DNA of 64,000 nt from Mycobacterium intermedium. Its GTDB lineage: Bacteria; Actinomycetota; Actinomycetes; Mycobacteriales; Mycobacteriaceae. Where the stretch lies: NCBI RefSeq assembly GCF_002086275.1, contig NZ_MVHT01000012.1:30817-94816 (forward strand), read 5' to 3'. Positions 49,860 through 58,622 of the stretch are shown here, in pieces. Every line of letters begins with the position of its first letter. Position 1 is the stretch's first letter. The notes beneath the pieces are model-generated. The model worked only from the letters and a program-made list of their open reading frames with translations. It did no database searches and was not told the DNA's origin. A program made the translations under genes and the position numbers.

Positions 49860-52703
49860 ATGCGCCCATTCGAATCGGTATCACCGCTGATCGCGCGGGA
49901 TGCGGAGCTCGCCGCGCTTGACGAAGCACTTGATCACGCCCGACGCGGAACCGGCAGTGTTCGGTTGGTGGCCGGTGACACCGGCATCGGCAAGACGCGC
50001 CTGGCCCGTGAACTCAGCTCGCTGGCACAACACCATGGCTGCGCGGTGCTGTGGGGTGGATGCAGCGAGCAGGAGCTCTCCCTGCCCTTTCTGCCCTTCA
50101 ACGAAGCGATTGACGGCTACTTGACCACCGCCGATCCCGCGCGTTTGCGGGAGCAGCTTGGGCCGACAGCCGATGCGGTCGGTTCGGTGGTACCACAGCT
50201 GTCGAATGGAGCGTCCCTGCCCAACGATCTGTCCGGCGCGGCCGTCCGACTCCAACTTTTTGAAGGCGTACTGGCGGTGCTGCGTACGGTGGCGGCAAAG
50301 TCAGGCGCGCTACTGGTGATTGACGACCTGCATTTTGCGGATGCCTCGACGCGCGCCCTTGTCGATTTCGTTGCTCGGCGCACATGTGGGCTTCCGTTGC
50401 TTATGGTCGTGACCTACCGCTCTGACGAGGTCGGCGCCTCGCACCCGTTGCGCGCCACGCTCGACATGTGGCGCCGCGCGGGGTTCGCCAGCGCGATGGT
50501 GTTGTCACCCTTGACGAACCGTGATGTTCGTCGTCTGGTTTGTGCCCGGCTCGGCGTCGACCACGTCAGCAGCGGATTGGTAGACACGCTCGCGCAACGT
50601 AGTGAGGGTGTGCCATTTGCGGTCGAGGAACTGCTCGACTCAGCAATCAATTCCGGGCAGTTTTTTCAGCAAGACGGGGTTTGGCAGTGTTCGCAGCCTT
50701 CCCGGCTTGATCTGCCCGACACGCTCGCTGTCGGCATTCTGCAGCGACTCAATCGCCTTGAGCCCGAACACCAGCACGTGATTATGGCGGCGGCGGTGCT
50801 GGGAAGCACTTTCGATCCTTGTGCGCTGCCCGAGGTGACTGAGCTGCCGGCCAAGGTGGTGTCTGCCGCACTCAAGGCCGCGATCACCGCGCAACTGGTC
50901 GAACGCGACACCACCGAGCGCATCCGGCTCAGGTTTCGGCACCTGCTCACCCACGAGGCTATCCGCGATGCCGTGCCGTCATGGGAAGCGACGTACCTGC
51001 ATAGCCGGATAGCCGATGCGCTTGCCGGGTCGACGCCTCCTGCGCCGGTAATCGATCGTGCCCGTCACCTGTTGGCCGCGGGTCGTGGCGCCGACGCCGC
51101 GTCACTGTGCGCGCAAGCGGCCGAAATGACCGCGCGGGCGGGTGCTTTCGCCGAGGCGGCCATGCTCTACGAGCGCGCGCTGATCAGCGTTGTCGATCCC
51201 GTCGAACGCGGGCACCTGCTGTGCGAACGAGGCCGCATGCTGTTGGCAAGTGGGAATGCTGCGGCGGCGATAGCGCCACTGCGCGAGGGTGTCGATCTAC
51301 TTGAGCCAGCCGTGCATGCACCCGCGGCGAGACTCCTTGTCGTCCTAGGCTCGGTGCATCTGGCGCTCGGTGAGCCGCACGCCGCTTTGGATGCCTTCGA
51401 GCGAGCGCGCCTGATCCTCGAATCCGCACCGCCTGGCCCAGATTTGGCGTTGCTGTATGCGCGCTTGGCGATGTGGCACAACTACAACCTCGAATGCGAG
51501 GCAGGCCTCGCCTTCGCCGATCGTGCCTTGAAGCTGGCGGATGAGTTCGACGCCGATCAAGGCCGTGTTGCCGCGTTGATCAATCGCGGCGCAGCGCTGT
51601 GCGCGTTGGGCCACCGTGACGAGGGCATTGCGGAAATCGATCGTGGCACAGCGGAAGCGATGAGGCTGAGACTGCCCGAAGACTTCGGCGCCAGCGTCAT
51701 CATTTGTGCTCTGCAGAAGGGGCTCGCGATGCGCGCCCGTGAGCTGACATCAATGGCCGACCTCGTCCGTACCCATGCCCGCGCCCTCAACGTCGGCCCC
51801 GGTCCGGAGATGTTGGCCTTACTGATTGAGGCGGTGGCTGCCCGGTTTCACTGCGATGTCGGCCGAACCGAGGCGGCCGCTCTGGCGCTGCTCGAAGGTT
51901 CGGCGGCCGTCCCATCTGGGTTGTCGTCGTTCCTTGGACACGAATTCTTAGCCTGGGTGCGGCTGCAGCAGGGTCGGCTTCACGAAGCCGAGGCGCTGCT
52001 GGAAGACCTTGCGCCGCGGGAAGGTTGGTGGCACCACGTCTGCGGTCCTACCCGGGTGGAGCTGGCGACGGCTAAGGGTAGTTACCCCGAAACGGCGGCC
52101 GATGTTGCCCGATCCTTGCTCGCACGGGCGCCCGTACTGGCCAAAGATCCCTTCGTCGCGCGGGCCGTGGTGCCCGCTCTGCTGGCAGCAGGGGCCGAGG
52201 CGGAGGCCGAGTACTGCGTGACCGCCGCCCTCGGCGTCGATCGCCACCCGCTAGCGGTGGGTGCTGCGGCCGATCTCGCGGCTTACCGCGGCGATGTGGA
52301 CTGCGCCGCTGCGTTATACCGGGAAGCCGCTGAGGGCGCCTCGGCGGCGGGCTACCGCCAAATCGCGGCGGGTTACCTGAAACGGCTCGAAGCGAACCCC
52401 GATGCGAACCCCGATCCGCTGCCTGAGGCGACACCGACCAGCATCAACCGCCGTCCAGGTCGCATGCTCAGCAGCCGCGAGTTGGAGCTCTTGGCGTTGC
52501 TCGCCGACGGCAAGACCGATCAGCAAATCGCCGAAACCCTAGTCATATCGTTGGCCACGGTCCGCTCACATCTGGACCGCATTCGTGACAAGACCGGGCG
52601 CCGGCGCCGGCCGGGTTTGACGCTCCTGGCTATCGAACTGGGCCTGCTGGATAAACACCCCGTCAGAAACGCCGACCCGACAGGGTCGCAGCTGTGCGGG
52701 TGA
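49860..52703 (+). CDS. LAL-type LuxR regulator with AAA ATPase domain
   Basis: A 947-residue large ATP-binding LuxR regulator. Walker A GDTGIGKT is at 39-46, and the ATPase core LLVIDDLHFADASTRAL near 155-171. A long helical TPR-like region covers about 380-850. A LuxR helix-turn-helix ends the protein (LSSRELELLALLADGKTDQQIAETL). LAL regulators are activated by inducers and ATP. I use the ATG at 49860, preceded by GGGG at a good distance; a TTG at 49782 would place the ATTGAG operator inside the ribosome site. The SARP gene diverges from it. Confidence 0.88.
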   Translation: MRPFESVSPLIARDAELAALDEALDHARRGTGSVRLVAGDTGIGKTRLARELSSLAQHHGCAVLWGGCSEQELSLPFLPFNEAIDGYLTTADPARLREQLGPTADAVGSVVPQLSNGASLPNDLSGAAVRLQLFEGVLAVLRTVAAKSGALLVIDDLHFADASTRALVDFVARRTCGLPLLMVVTYRSDEVGASHPLRATLDMWRRAGFASAMVLSPLTNRDVRRLVCARLGVDHVSSGLVDTLAQRSEGVPFAVEELLDSAINSGQFFQQDGVWQCSQPSRLDLPDTLAVGILQRLNRLEPEHQHVIMAAAVLGSTFDPCALPEVTELPAKVVSAALKAAITAQLVERDTTERIRLRFRHLLTHEAIRDAVPSWEATYLHSRIADALAGSTPPAPVIDRARHLLAAGRGADAASLCAQAAEMTARAGAFAEAAMLYERALISVVDPVERGHLLCERGRMLLASGNAAAAIAPLREGVDLLEPAVHAPAARLLVVLGSVHLALGEPHAALDAFERARLILESAPPGPDLALLYARLAMWHNYNLECEAGLAFADRALKLADEFDADQGRVAALINRGAALCALGHRDEGIAEIDRGTAEAMRLRLPEDFGASVIICALQKGLAMRARELTSMADLVRTHARALNVGPGPEMLALLIEAVAARFHCDVGRTEAAALALLEGSAAVPSGLSSFLGHEFLAWVRLQQGRLHEAEALLEDLAPREGWWHHVCGPTRVELATAKGSYPETAADVARSLLARAPVLAKDPFVARAVVPALLAAGAEAEAEYCVTAALGVDRHPLAVGAAADLAAYRGDVDCAAALYREAAEGASAAGYRQIAAGYLKRLEANPDANPDPLPEATPTSINRRPGRMLSSRELELLALLADGKTDQQIAETLVISLATVRSHLDRIRDKTGRRRRPGLTLLAIELGLLDKHPVRNADPTGSQLCG

Positions 52704-52802
52704 CTCGATAGGTGATGGCTCGGGGCGATTCCGTCTGACGCAAGGAATCGCGTTGCGTGCAACGGCGGTGTTGCTGGTGCAGTGGTCGGCCCGCTGGCTC
52801 GA

Positions 52803-54197
52803 TCACGGTGTTTGCCCGGGCTTTCCGTTCGGTCCGAAGAAGATGTACGCGCCGAAGCCGCCGGGGCCGCCAATGCCGTTGATGGCTCCGATGCCGCCGT
52901 TGCCGCCGGCGCCACCGATGCCAAAGAGGAGTCCGCCGTAACCGCCCTGGCTGCCGTTACCCCCCTGGGCCAATTCGGCTGCGCCGTAACCGTTGCCACC
53001 GGCGCCGCCGAGGCCGAAAAGGAGGCCACCGAGGCCGCCGAGGCCGCCCGTCCCACCGCGGCCGCCGGCGAGCGCTGCTCCGCCGTCGCCGCCGGCACCG
53101 CCGATGCCGAACAACGCGCCGGCGGCTTCATAATTGCCGGCGCCCCAGCTGAAGAAGAGACCATTGGCGCCACCCTGACCGCCGGCGCCGCCGGTGCCGC
53201 CGGGGGTCATGGCGGCCCCGCCGGCGCCGCCGTGGCCGCCAATGCCAAACAGGTAGCCGCCGCCGTTGCCGCCGTTGCCGCCTTGACCCCCGATGTTGGT
53301 GGCGCCGAACGCGGCTCCGCCGGCGCCACCGTCGGCGCCGGTCCCGATCATGCCGAACAGGATGTTGCCACTGCCGCCGGTTCCGCCGACGCCGGCGACT
53401 CCGCCGGAAGGGGTCATCCCACCGGCGCCGCCGGCGCCGCCTTGGCCGTAGAGCAAGCCGTAGCCGTTGCCGCCCCAGCCGCCCCAGCCGGCCACGAACC
53501 CTGGGCCGCCCGCCCCGCCGGCGCCGCCGTTGCCGAACACGAATCCGCCGTTCCCGCCGAATCCGCCGTCGCCGGCGACGCCGGCGAGGCTGATTCCGCC
53601 CGTGCCGCCGTTGCCGCCGTTGCCGAAAAGCCCGACGGCGCTACCGCCGTTGCCGCCGGAGCCCGCAAGGCCGGAGCCGATAGCGTTCCCACCGACTCCG
53701 CCGGCGCCGCCGTTGCCATACAAGAACCCGCCACTCCCGCCGTTGCCGCCGTTCTGGCCGGGCCCGCCGGAGCCACCGGCGCCGCCGTTACCCCACAACA
53801 GCCCTCCGTTCTGGCCGTCCGCGCCCGTGCCCGGGGTGCCGTTGGCCCCGTCGCCGATCAACGGGCGTCCCAAGAGCGCCTCGAAGATCCCGTTCACCTG
53901 GTCGAGGGGAGTGGTATTGGCGGCCTCCGCAGCGGCGTAGGAGAAGGCACCGGTGTTCAGTTGCTGGACAAACGCCGCGTGAAATTCCGCCGCCTGAGCG
54001 CCGATCGCCTGATAGGCCCGCGCGTGGGCGTTGAACAGCGATGCGATCGCCGCCGACACCTCATCAGCGCCCGCCGCCAGCAGCGCGGTCGTGGGGCCGG
54101 CCGCCGCGGCATTGGCCGCTCCGACCGTCGAACACAAATTGCCCAACTCCGTCGCCGCAGCGGCGATCATCTCCGGCGCCGCAATCACACCCGCCAT
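52803..54197 (-). CDS. PE_PGRS family protein
   Basis: A 464-residue protein. The PE domain (start MAGVIAAPEMIAAAATELGN) is followed by [20 protein letters not shown] and a PGRS region richer in aromatic residues than its neighbours (GNGGGYLFGIGGHGG, GLFFSWGAGNYEAAG). The end is unusual: GFGAYIFFGPNGKPGQTP. AAGGAGAGCG precedes the ATG at 54197. Its leader region, 54198-54767, is long and carries the second ATTGAG array. Confidence 0.92.
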   Translation of the reverse strand: MAGVIAAPEMIAAAATELGNLCSTVGAANAAAAGPTTALLAAGADEVSAAIASLFNAHARAYQAIGAQAAEFHAAFVQQLNTGAFSYAAAEAANTTPLDQVNGIFEALLGRPLIGDGANGTPGTGADGQNGGLLWGNGGAGGSGGPGQNGGNGGSGGFLYGNGGAGGVGGNAIGSGLAGSGGNGGSAVGLFGNGGNGGTGGISLAGVAGDGGFGGNGGFVFGNGGAGGAGGPGFVAGWGGWGGNGYGLLYGQGGAGGAGGMTPSGGVAGVGGTGGSGNILFGMIGTGADGGAGGAAFGATNIGGQGGNGGNGGGYLFGIGGHGGAGGAAMTPGGTGGAGGQGGANGLFFSWGAGNYEAAGALFGIGGAGGDGGAALAGGRGGTGGLGGLGGLLFGLGGAGGNGYGAAELAQGGNGSQGGYGGLLFGIGGAGGNGGIGAINGIGGPGGFGAYIFFGPNGKPGQTP

Positions 54198-54586
54198 CAC
54201 GCTCTCCTTTCGAATTCGACACGGACCGGCCAGAGCTCGTCGTCTCCGCACTGGTCGCTAACCACCCCGCTGAAGATCGATGACTTCACGGCCCCTGCCG
54301 GGCCTTGCGCGAGGCCAGAGCCGGGCCATGGTTTCCCGCGCCGCGGACCGACCGCTCCAGTTGTGCGTAGGTGTTCGGAAGGAATTGGCCTGTGGTGGCC
54401 ATAACGACGCATTTGTCGTAACTCCTTACCGAAGACAAGAAAGCCGATCGAAAAATAATCCGTGCTGAAAAAAGTCACATCGAGAGCTGTGAATGGCTAT
54501 AGCCGCACCTGTGCGGAGCATAAGAGTCGCTGCGTATCCGCGTCTGATGCCTCTCGACTGCATCTTTCTGGCAAGGCGAGGAGCGC

Positions 54587-54626
54587 GTTGAGGATCTATT
54601 GAGCATTTATTGAGGATTTATTGAGC
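54587..54626 (+). promoter_or_regulatory. SARP-type operator: four (A/G)TTGAG repeats at 11-bp pitch
   Basis: GTTGAG at 54587, then ATTGAG at 54598, 54609 and 54620, an exact 11-bp period. Spacers are short and AT-rich. The hexamer and pitch equal those at 49759. The array lies about 390 bp upstream of the PE_PGRS gene (minus strand). On the plus strand a -10-like CATTAT follows at 54635, pointing away from that gene. Confidence 0.6.
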
Positions 54627-54666
54627 GGTGCGGAGCATTATGCATTTGCCGAGTGTCGGGTGTCGA

Positions 54667-54703
54667 TATGACGGTCCGTGTGTATTAATGACAAACCGTC
54701 ATA
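54667..54703. promoter_or_regulatory. Inverted repeat, possible operator or small RNA hairpin
   Basis: TATGACGGT (54667-54675) and ACCGTCATA (54695-54703) are perfect complements with a 19-nt spacer. It lies about 40 bp to the right of the four-repeat ATTGAG array and 65 bp from the end of the transporter gene. It could be a repressor site or a transcript hairpin; nothing decides. Confidence 0.4.
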
Positions 54704-54767
54704 ATTCGTAAGGGACGATCGAAAGTCGTCGCTGATCTGAACGCACTGGTCGTGGTATCGCGCGACC

Positions 54768-56069
54768 TCATTGCGCTGCGTCGGCCAGGGATGTCCCCAC
54801 AGTTTCCGGTAGCCGGTAGATGCAAACCAGACTCATCAGCACCAGGGCGGCCAACATGACTCCGACGGCCCAGCTGCCATAGCGCTCAAGCAGTGGCCCG
54901 GCGATTATCGGTGGCAGGGCGCCACCGATGATCCCCGCGACGTTGAGCGCCAAACCAGCGCCGGTATAGCGATGGCGGGTGTCGAACAGTTCGGGCACAA
55001 ACGCCGTCATCGGCGCATAGGCGAGCCCAGCTATCGCGTAGATGCCGACGATCGCCAGCGTGAACAACACCGGACTCCCGGTGTCGATCAGCGGAAGGAC
55101 AGCAAAACACCACGGCAAGCCCAGCATCCAGCCGGTCAGCATGACCGGGCGGCGGCCAATGTGGTCACTCTTGTTGGCCGAGTAGGCGACAACGGCCGTC
55201 CACGCCAACCCGCCCAGCAGGCCTGCGGTGAGTACAACATTCGGCGAAAGCCCAAGATGATTGCGGCCATAACTGGCCAAATAGGTGCCGCCCATGAAGA
55301 CAAAGCCGTACACGCCTACGAAGCTGCCGGCGGCCAGAGCAACCTTGCCCGAGTGTCCTCTGATCACGTCGGCGATGGGCGCCCGGGAGGGCGCATCGTT
55401 TACCAATTGCGCTGTGAATACCGGTGTTTCGCCGATATTGAGCCGAACATACAGCGCTATGGCTATCAGGAGCGCACTCAGCAAGAACGCAACCCGCCAC
55501 CCCCACTGCACGAACGCGGCACTGGTGCCGCCGATGGTCATCTCGACAAGCAGGAACGTCAAACTCGTCAGCACCAACGCGATTCCGACACCGAGCGGAG
55601 TGAACATGCCGTACCACCCCCGCCTGTTCGGCGGCGCATACTCGGTACCCAGCAATGCCGATCCGGCCCATTCGCCACCGACGGCGAACCCTTGCAGCAG
55701 TCGCAGGACGAGTACGAGCAACGGTGCCGCCACGCCGATTGTCGCGGCGCTGGGAGTCAAACCGACTGCGACCGTGGACAATCCCATGATGAGCAGGGTG
55801 GCGACCAGAGTCGCCTTGCGACCGATGCGGTCGCCGAAATGGCCGAAGACGGCTCCGCCCAGCGGACGAGAGACGAACGCCGCGGCAAACGTTCCCATCG
55901 CGGCGATCGTTGCCATCGTCGGGCTCAGATCCGGGAAGAACACGGTGGGAAACACCAATGCCGCAGCCGTGCCGTAGATGTAGAAGTCGTAGAACTCGAC
56001 GGTGGTGCCCACCGTGCACGCAATTGCGACCCGTCTCAAGCGTTGGGGCGCAACGTCCGTGCTAGCCAC
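54768..56069 (-). CDS. MFS transporter, metabolite:H+ symporter (MHS) family
   Basis: A 433-residue, 12-helix transporter. The MHS-family signatures are present: TVEFYDFYIYGTAAA in helix 1, FGHFGDRIGRKATL in loop 2-3, and LRLLQGFAVGGEWAGSALL in helix 4. Relatives (ShiA, KgtP, ProP) import organic acids or osmolytes with protons. The GTG start overlaps the previous gene's stop region by 8 bp, so it is probably co-transcribed with the Hsp70-like gene upstream. Confidence 0.9.
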   Translation of the reverse strand: MASTDVAPQRLRRVAIACTVGTTVEFYDFYIYGTAAALVFPTVFFPDLSPTMATIAAMGTFAAAFVSRPLGGAVFGHFGDRIGRKATLVATLLIMGLSTVAVGLTPSAATIGVAAPLLVLVLRLLQGFAVGGEWAGSALLGTEYAPPNRRGWYGMFTPLGVGIALVLTSLTFLLVEMTIGGTSAAFVQWGWRVAFLLSALLIAIALYVRLNIGETPVFTAQLVNDAPSRAPIADVIRGHSGKVALAAGSFVGVYGFVFMGGTYLASYGRNHLGLSPNVVLTAGLLGGLAWTAVVAYSANKSDHIGRRPVMLTGWMLGLPWCFAVLPLIDTGSPVLFTLAIVGIYAIAGLAYAPMTAFVPELFDTRHRYTGAGLALNVAGIIGGALPPIIAGPLLERYGSWAVGVMLAALVLMSLVCIYRLPETVGTSLADAAQ

Positions 56070-57930
56070 CGGACTCCGGTGCCGGTGCCTCCGTGTTGGG
56101 GGTGACGGGAGCGGCCGCAGTGGTGGGCGTAACTGGCGCGGGCGCCGTGGTGGTGGGAGCCGCGGCCGTGGTGGTGGGCGGCGCCTGTGTGGTGGTTGGT
56201 GGCGCCGTCGTGGTCGGCGGTGCTGTCGTGGTCGGAGCGGTGGTGGTCGGCTGTGTGGTGCTCGGCTGTGTGGTCGTCGTGGTCTGCTGAGTGGTCGTCG
56301 TCGTGGTCGTGGTGGTCGTGCTGGGCGACGTCGTGGTTGTGGTGGTCGTCGGTTCAGTGGTTGTCGTCGACGACGGCGCCTCGGTGGTCTTGGTGACGGG
56401 TGGAGGGGTGATCACCGTCTCGGTGGGGATGTTGTCGGGGCCGATCACGTTGGTGGTGTAGGGCGGCGGCTGTGATGTCACGGTGACGACCGGCCTGGCT
56501 TTCGTAGAGGTCAGTGTCGTGGCCAGCACCACGGCGAGCGCGATGGCCGCGGCGGCGCCGAACAGGCTGAGCAGGATCGCCGGACGCCGATACCACGGGG
56601 GCAGCGGGGGTTCGGGCGTGGCAAGGTTTTCCGTCGGCCCGTAGTCCGGGGCCGGGGCCGGCGGGACGGCACCGGTGTAGTCGGCAGGTCCGAGATAGGG
56701 AGCGGGCTCTTGTCCGATGTTGCTGTCTTCGGACCAGGCCAAAGCTTGGTCGGGCTGCGTCGTGTCGAAGCTTCCGGGTATCGCTTCGGTGGGGACTGCG
56801 CCAACGCCACCGGTTGGCAACGCCGCGGTAGCACCCATCGCGGCGGCAGCGCCCAGCACACCCGTGGGTCCGTCGACAGTGGGCGCCAAGCCGGTGGGGG
56901 CCGCCGCGGCCGCCTGTTCTTGGGCGAACACAGTCGCCCCGATGGCGGCGCAGAACCCCGGCTGGGGCGTGGTGAAGATTGGCGCCTGAAAGCGCTCCGA
57001 CAGTCGTGCGGTGATCAGCGGGATGCTGGCGCCCCCACCGACCAGAGCCAGGGCCGCCAAGCGATCAATCCCGTTGCGCTGCAGCGTATCCGCGAGGAAT
57101 GCGACGAATCGATCCAGCGGCCCCGCGACCAGCTGCTCGAATTCCGAGCGGGTGAGCTGGATGCCGGGACCGGCCGTGCTTGACGGCAGCGTGACCGCCG
57201 TCGTTGCCGAAAGTCGTTCTTTGGCCAGTCGGCATCCGCCCAGCAACCGGGTCACCGACCCCATTCCGGTTGCCGCACCGGCAAAGTCGGCCGTGTTGCC
57301 GGCGGTGGGAGCGGCCGCAAGGACATGGTTGACTATCAGCTGATCGATTTCGTCGCCGGAGAACTCGCGGTGCCGTGCCGTGGGCCCGATCTGCTGGAGG
57401 TTCGATCCAGCATCGGCCAGCGAGACACTGGTACCGCTGGCCCCGAAGTCGCACACGGCGACGATGCCGGCGGTCGGGAATCCGGGATTGCCTCGCAGCG
57501 CCAGGAGGGCGGCGCTGGCGTCGGAGATCAGCGTCGGCTGCCCACCGCGGGCGAGGTCCGGTTGGGCGAACAACTCCCCGCGCAGCGCCGCAACCTGGCT
57601 TTCGGACCAATACGCGGGAAAGGCGACGATGACCGGGGTGCCGTAGCCGACGGTACGGGCCATTGCTTCGAGCGCTTCGATCGTCAGGGCCTCGCCCGAA
57701 TACTTCGAGCCGTCGGCGGCTACCAGCGGGGTGCGATCACCCACCCGCTCGACAAATCCACGCAGCACCAGCCCGGGCTCGGTGAGGTTCGGATTCTCTT
57801 CTGGCAGGCCAACTTCGGTCGGCCGGTTTTCGTACAGGGTCAGCACGGGTGTGCGTGCAATCGGGGTGCTGCCCGCCCTGGTTGCGACCAGGTTGGCCAC
57901 CCCGATCGACAATCCCAGCGACTCACTCAT
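56062..57930 (-). CDS. Hsp70-like ATPase fused to membrane helix and Thr-rich tail
   Basis: A 622-residue protein like M. tuberculosis Rv0312/Rv2264c. Residues 1-345 form an actin/Hsp70-type ATPase (GLSIGVANL; VIVAFPAYWSESQ; CDFGASGTSVSL; LVGGGASIPLI) without an Hsp70 substrate domain. One membrane helix lies at about 448-473 (LLSLFGAAAAIALAVVLATTL). The outer ~150 residues are Thr/Pro-rich, likely O-mannosylated. The role is unknown; ATPase inside and a sugar-rich tail outside suggest an envelope regulator. ATG at 57930. Confidence 0.85.
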   Translation of the reverse strand: MSESLGLSIGVANLVATRAGSTPIARTPVLTLYENRPTEVGLPEENPNLTEPGLVLRGFVERVGDRTPLVAADGSKYSGEALTIEALEAMARTVGYGTPVIVAFPAYWSESQVAALRGELFAQPDLARGGQPTLISDASAALLALRGNPGFPTAGIVAVCDFGASGTSVSLADAGSNLQQIGPTARHREFSGDEIDQLIVNHVLAAAPTAGNTADFAGAATGMGSVTRLLGGCRLAKERLSATTAVTLPSSTAGPGIQLTRSEFEQLVAGPLDRFVAFLADTLQRNGIDRLAALALVGGGASIPLITARLSERFQAPIFTTPQPGFCAAIGATVFAQEQAAAAAPTGLAPTVDGPTGVLGAAAAMGATAALPTGGVGAVPTEAIPGSFDTTQPDQALAWSEDSNIGQEPAPYLGPADYTGAVPPAPAPDYGPTENLATPEPPLPPWYRRPAILLSLFGAAAAIALAVVLATTLTSTKARPVVTVTSQPPPYTTNVIGPDNIPTETVITPPPVTKTTEAPSSTTTTEPTTTTTTTSPSTTTTTTTTTTQQTTTTTQPSTTQPTTTAPTTTAPPTTTAPPTTTQAPPTTTAAAPTTTAPAPVTPTTAAAPVTPNTEAPAPESGG

Positions 57931-58019
57931 TTCTCACACCCCTGCATCCATAATTTTGCTGGCGCTCATTGCCACAAACCGTTTCCCACCTTAGCCGCCG
58001 CCGATTGGGCGGCATCGGA

Positions 58020-58553
58020 TCAGAGGCCCGGCGGCAGATTGATGACGGTGGGCAGCTCCGGGAGCATGACGTGCGACGGCGTCGGCAGCGCGCCGGGCGA
58101 CGGCACGTCGGTGGTCGTCGAGGTGGTTTCGGTGCTGGTCGTGGTCGGCGCGGTGGTAGTGGTCGTTGTCGGCGTCGTCGTTGTGGTGGTGGTTGTCGGC
58201 GTCGTTGTTGTGGTGGTGGTCGTCGTGGTCGTTGTCGTGGTCGTCGTTGTGGTGCTGGTGCTGGTCGGCGCAGTCGTGGTTGTTGTGGGTGCCGTGGTGC
58301 TTGCGGTCACGGTCGTGGTTACGGTGGCCGGCGCGGGCCGGCCGTGCGCCAACTCGACGATGCCGTAGATGATCAGCCCGATCAGGATCGCGATCAGCAG
58401 ACCCCAGCCGACCAGGGATAGCGGTTTGCGCCACCCGGGGGTGGGCTCAGGGGGCGGTTCCTGGCCGTATCCGCCCGGTTCACCGCCATAACCGTAATTG
58501 CCGTAGGCCGTCGGATCGTTGGGCCCGTAGTCCGGCGGACCTTGATTTGCCAC
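58020..58553 (-). CDS. Single-pass membrane protein with poly-Thr tail
   Basis: A 177-residue protein. A Gly/Tyr/Pro-rich cytosolic N-terminus (start MANQGPPDYGPNDPTAYG) leads to one helix at about 46-68 (LVGWGLLIAILIGLIIYGIV). A poly-Thr stretch of about 70 residues follows, ending in a conserved LPELPTVINLPPGL. It lies 89 bp upstream of the Hsp70-like gene. It resembles the small membrane proteins encoded near Rv0312 in M. tuberculosis and is a paralogue of the next gene. Confidence 0.8.
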   Translation of the reverse strand: MANQGPPDYGPNDPTAYGNYGYGGEPGGYGQEPPPEPTPGWRKPLSLVGWGLLIAILIGLIIYGIVELAHGRPAPATVTTTVTASTTAPTTTTTAPTSTSTTTTTTTTTTTTTTTTTTPTTTTTTTTPTTTTTTAPTTTSTETTSTTTDVPSPGALPTPSHVMLPELPTVINLPPGL

Positions 58554-58622
58554 GGCCGCTGATGCTAGCCGTCGAGATCATCCGGGCACGCCCAGCCACG
58601 CTGGCCGTTGCCGATCGGTGAC

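Larger units (their letters stand above)
54198..54767. other. 570-bp regulatory stretch upstream of PE_PGRS
   Basis: No gene is seen. The region is AT-richer than its surroundings around 54420-54480. Besides the ATTGAG array and the inverted repeat listed separately, it has a palindrome CCGCACCTGTGCGG (54503-54516) and a 13-bp repeat GTGCGGAGCAT(A/T)A at 54511 and 54628. It is therefore the most feature-dense non-coding stretch of the window. Confidence 0.55.
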
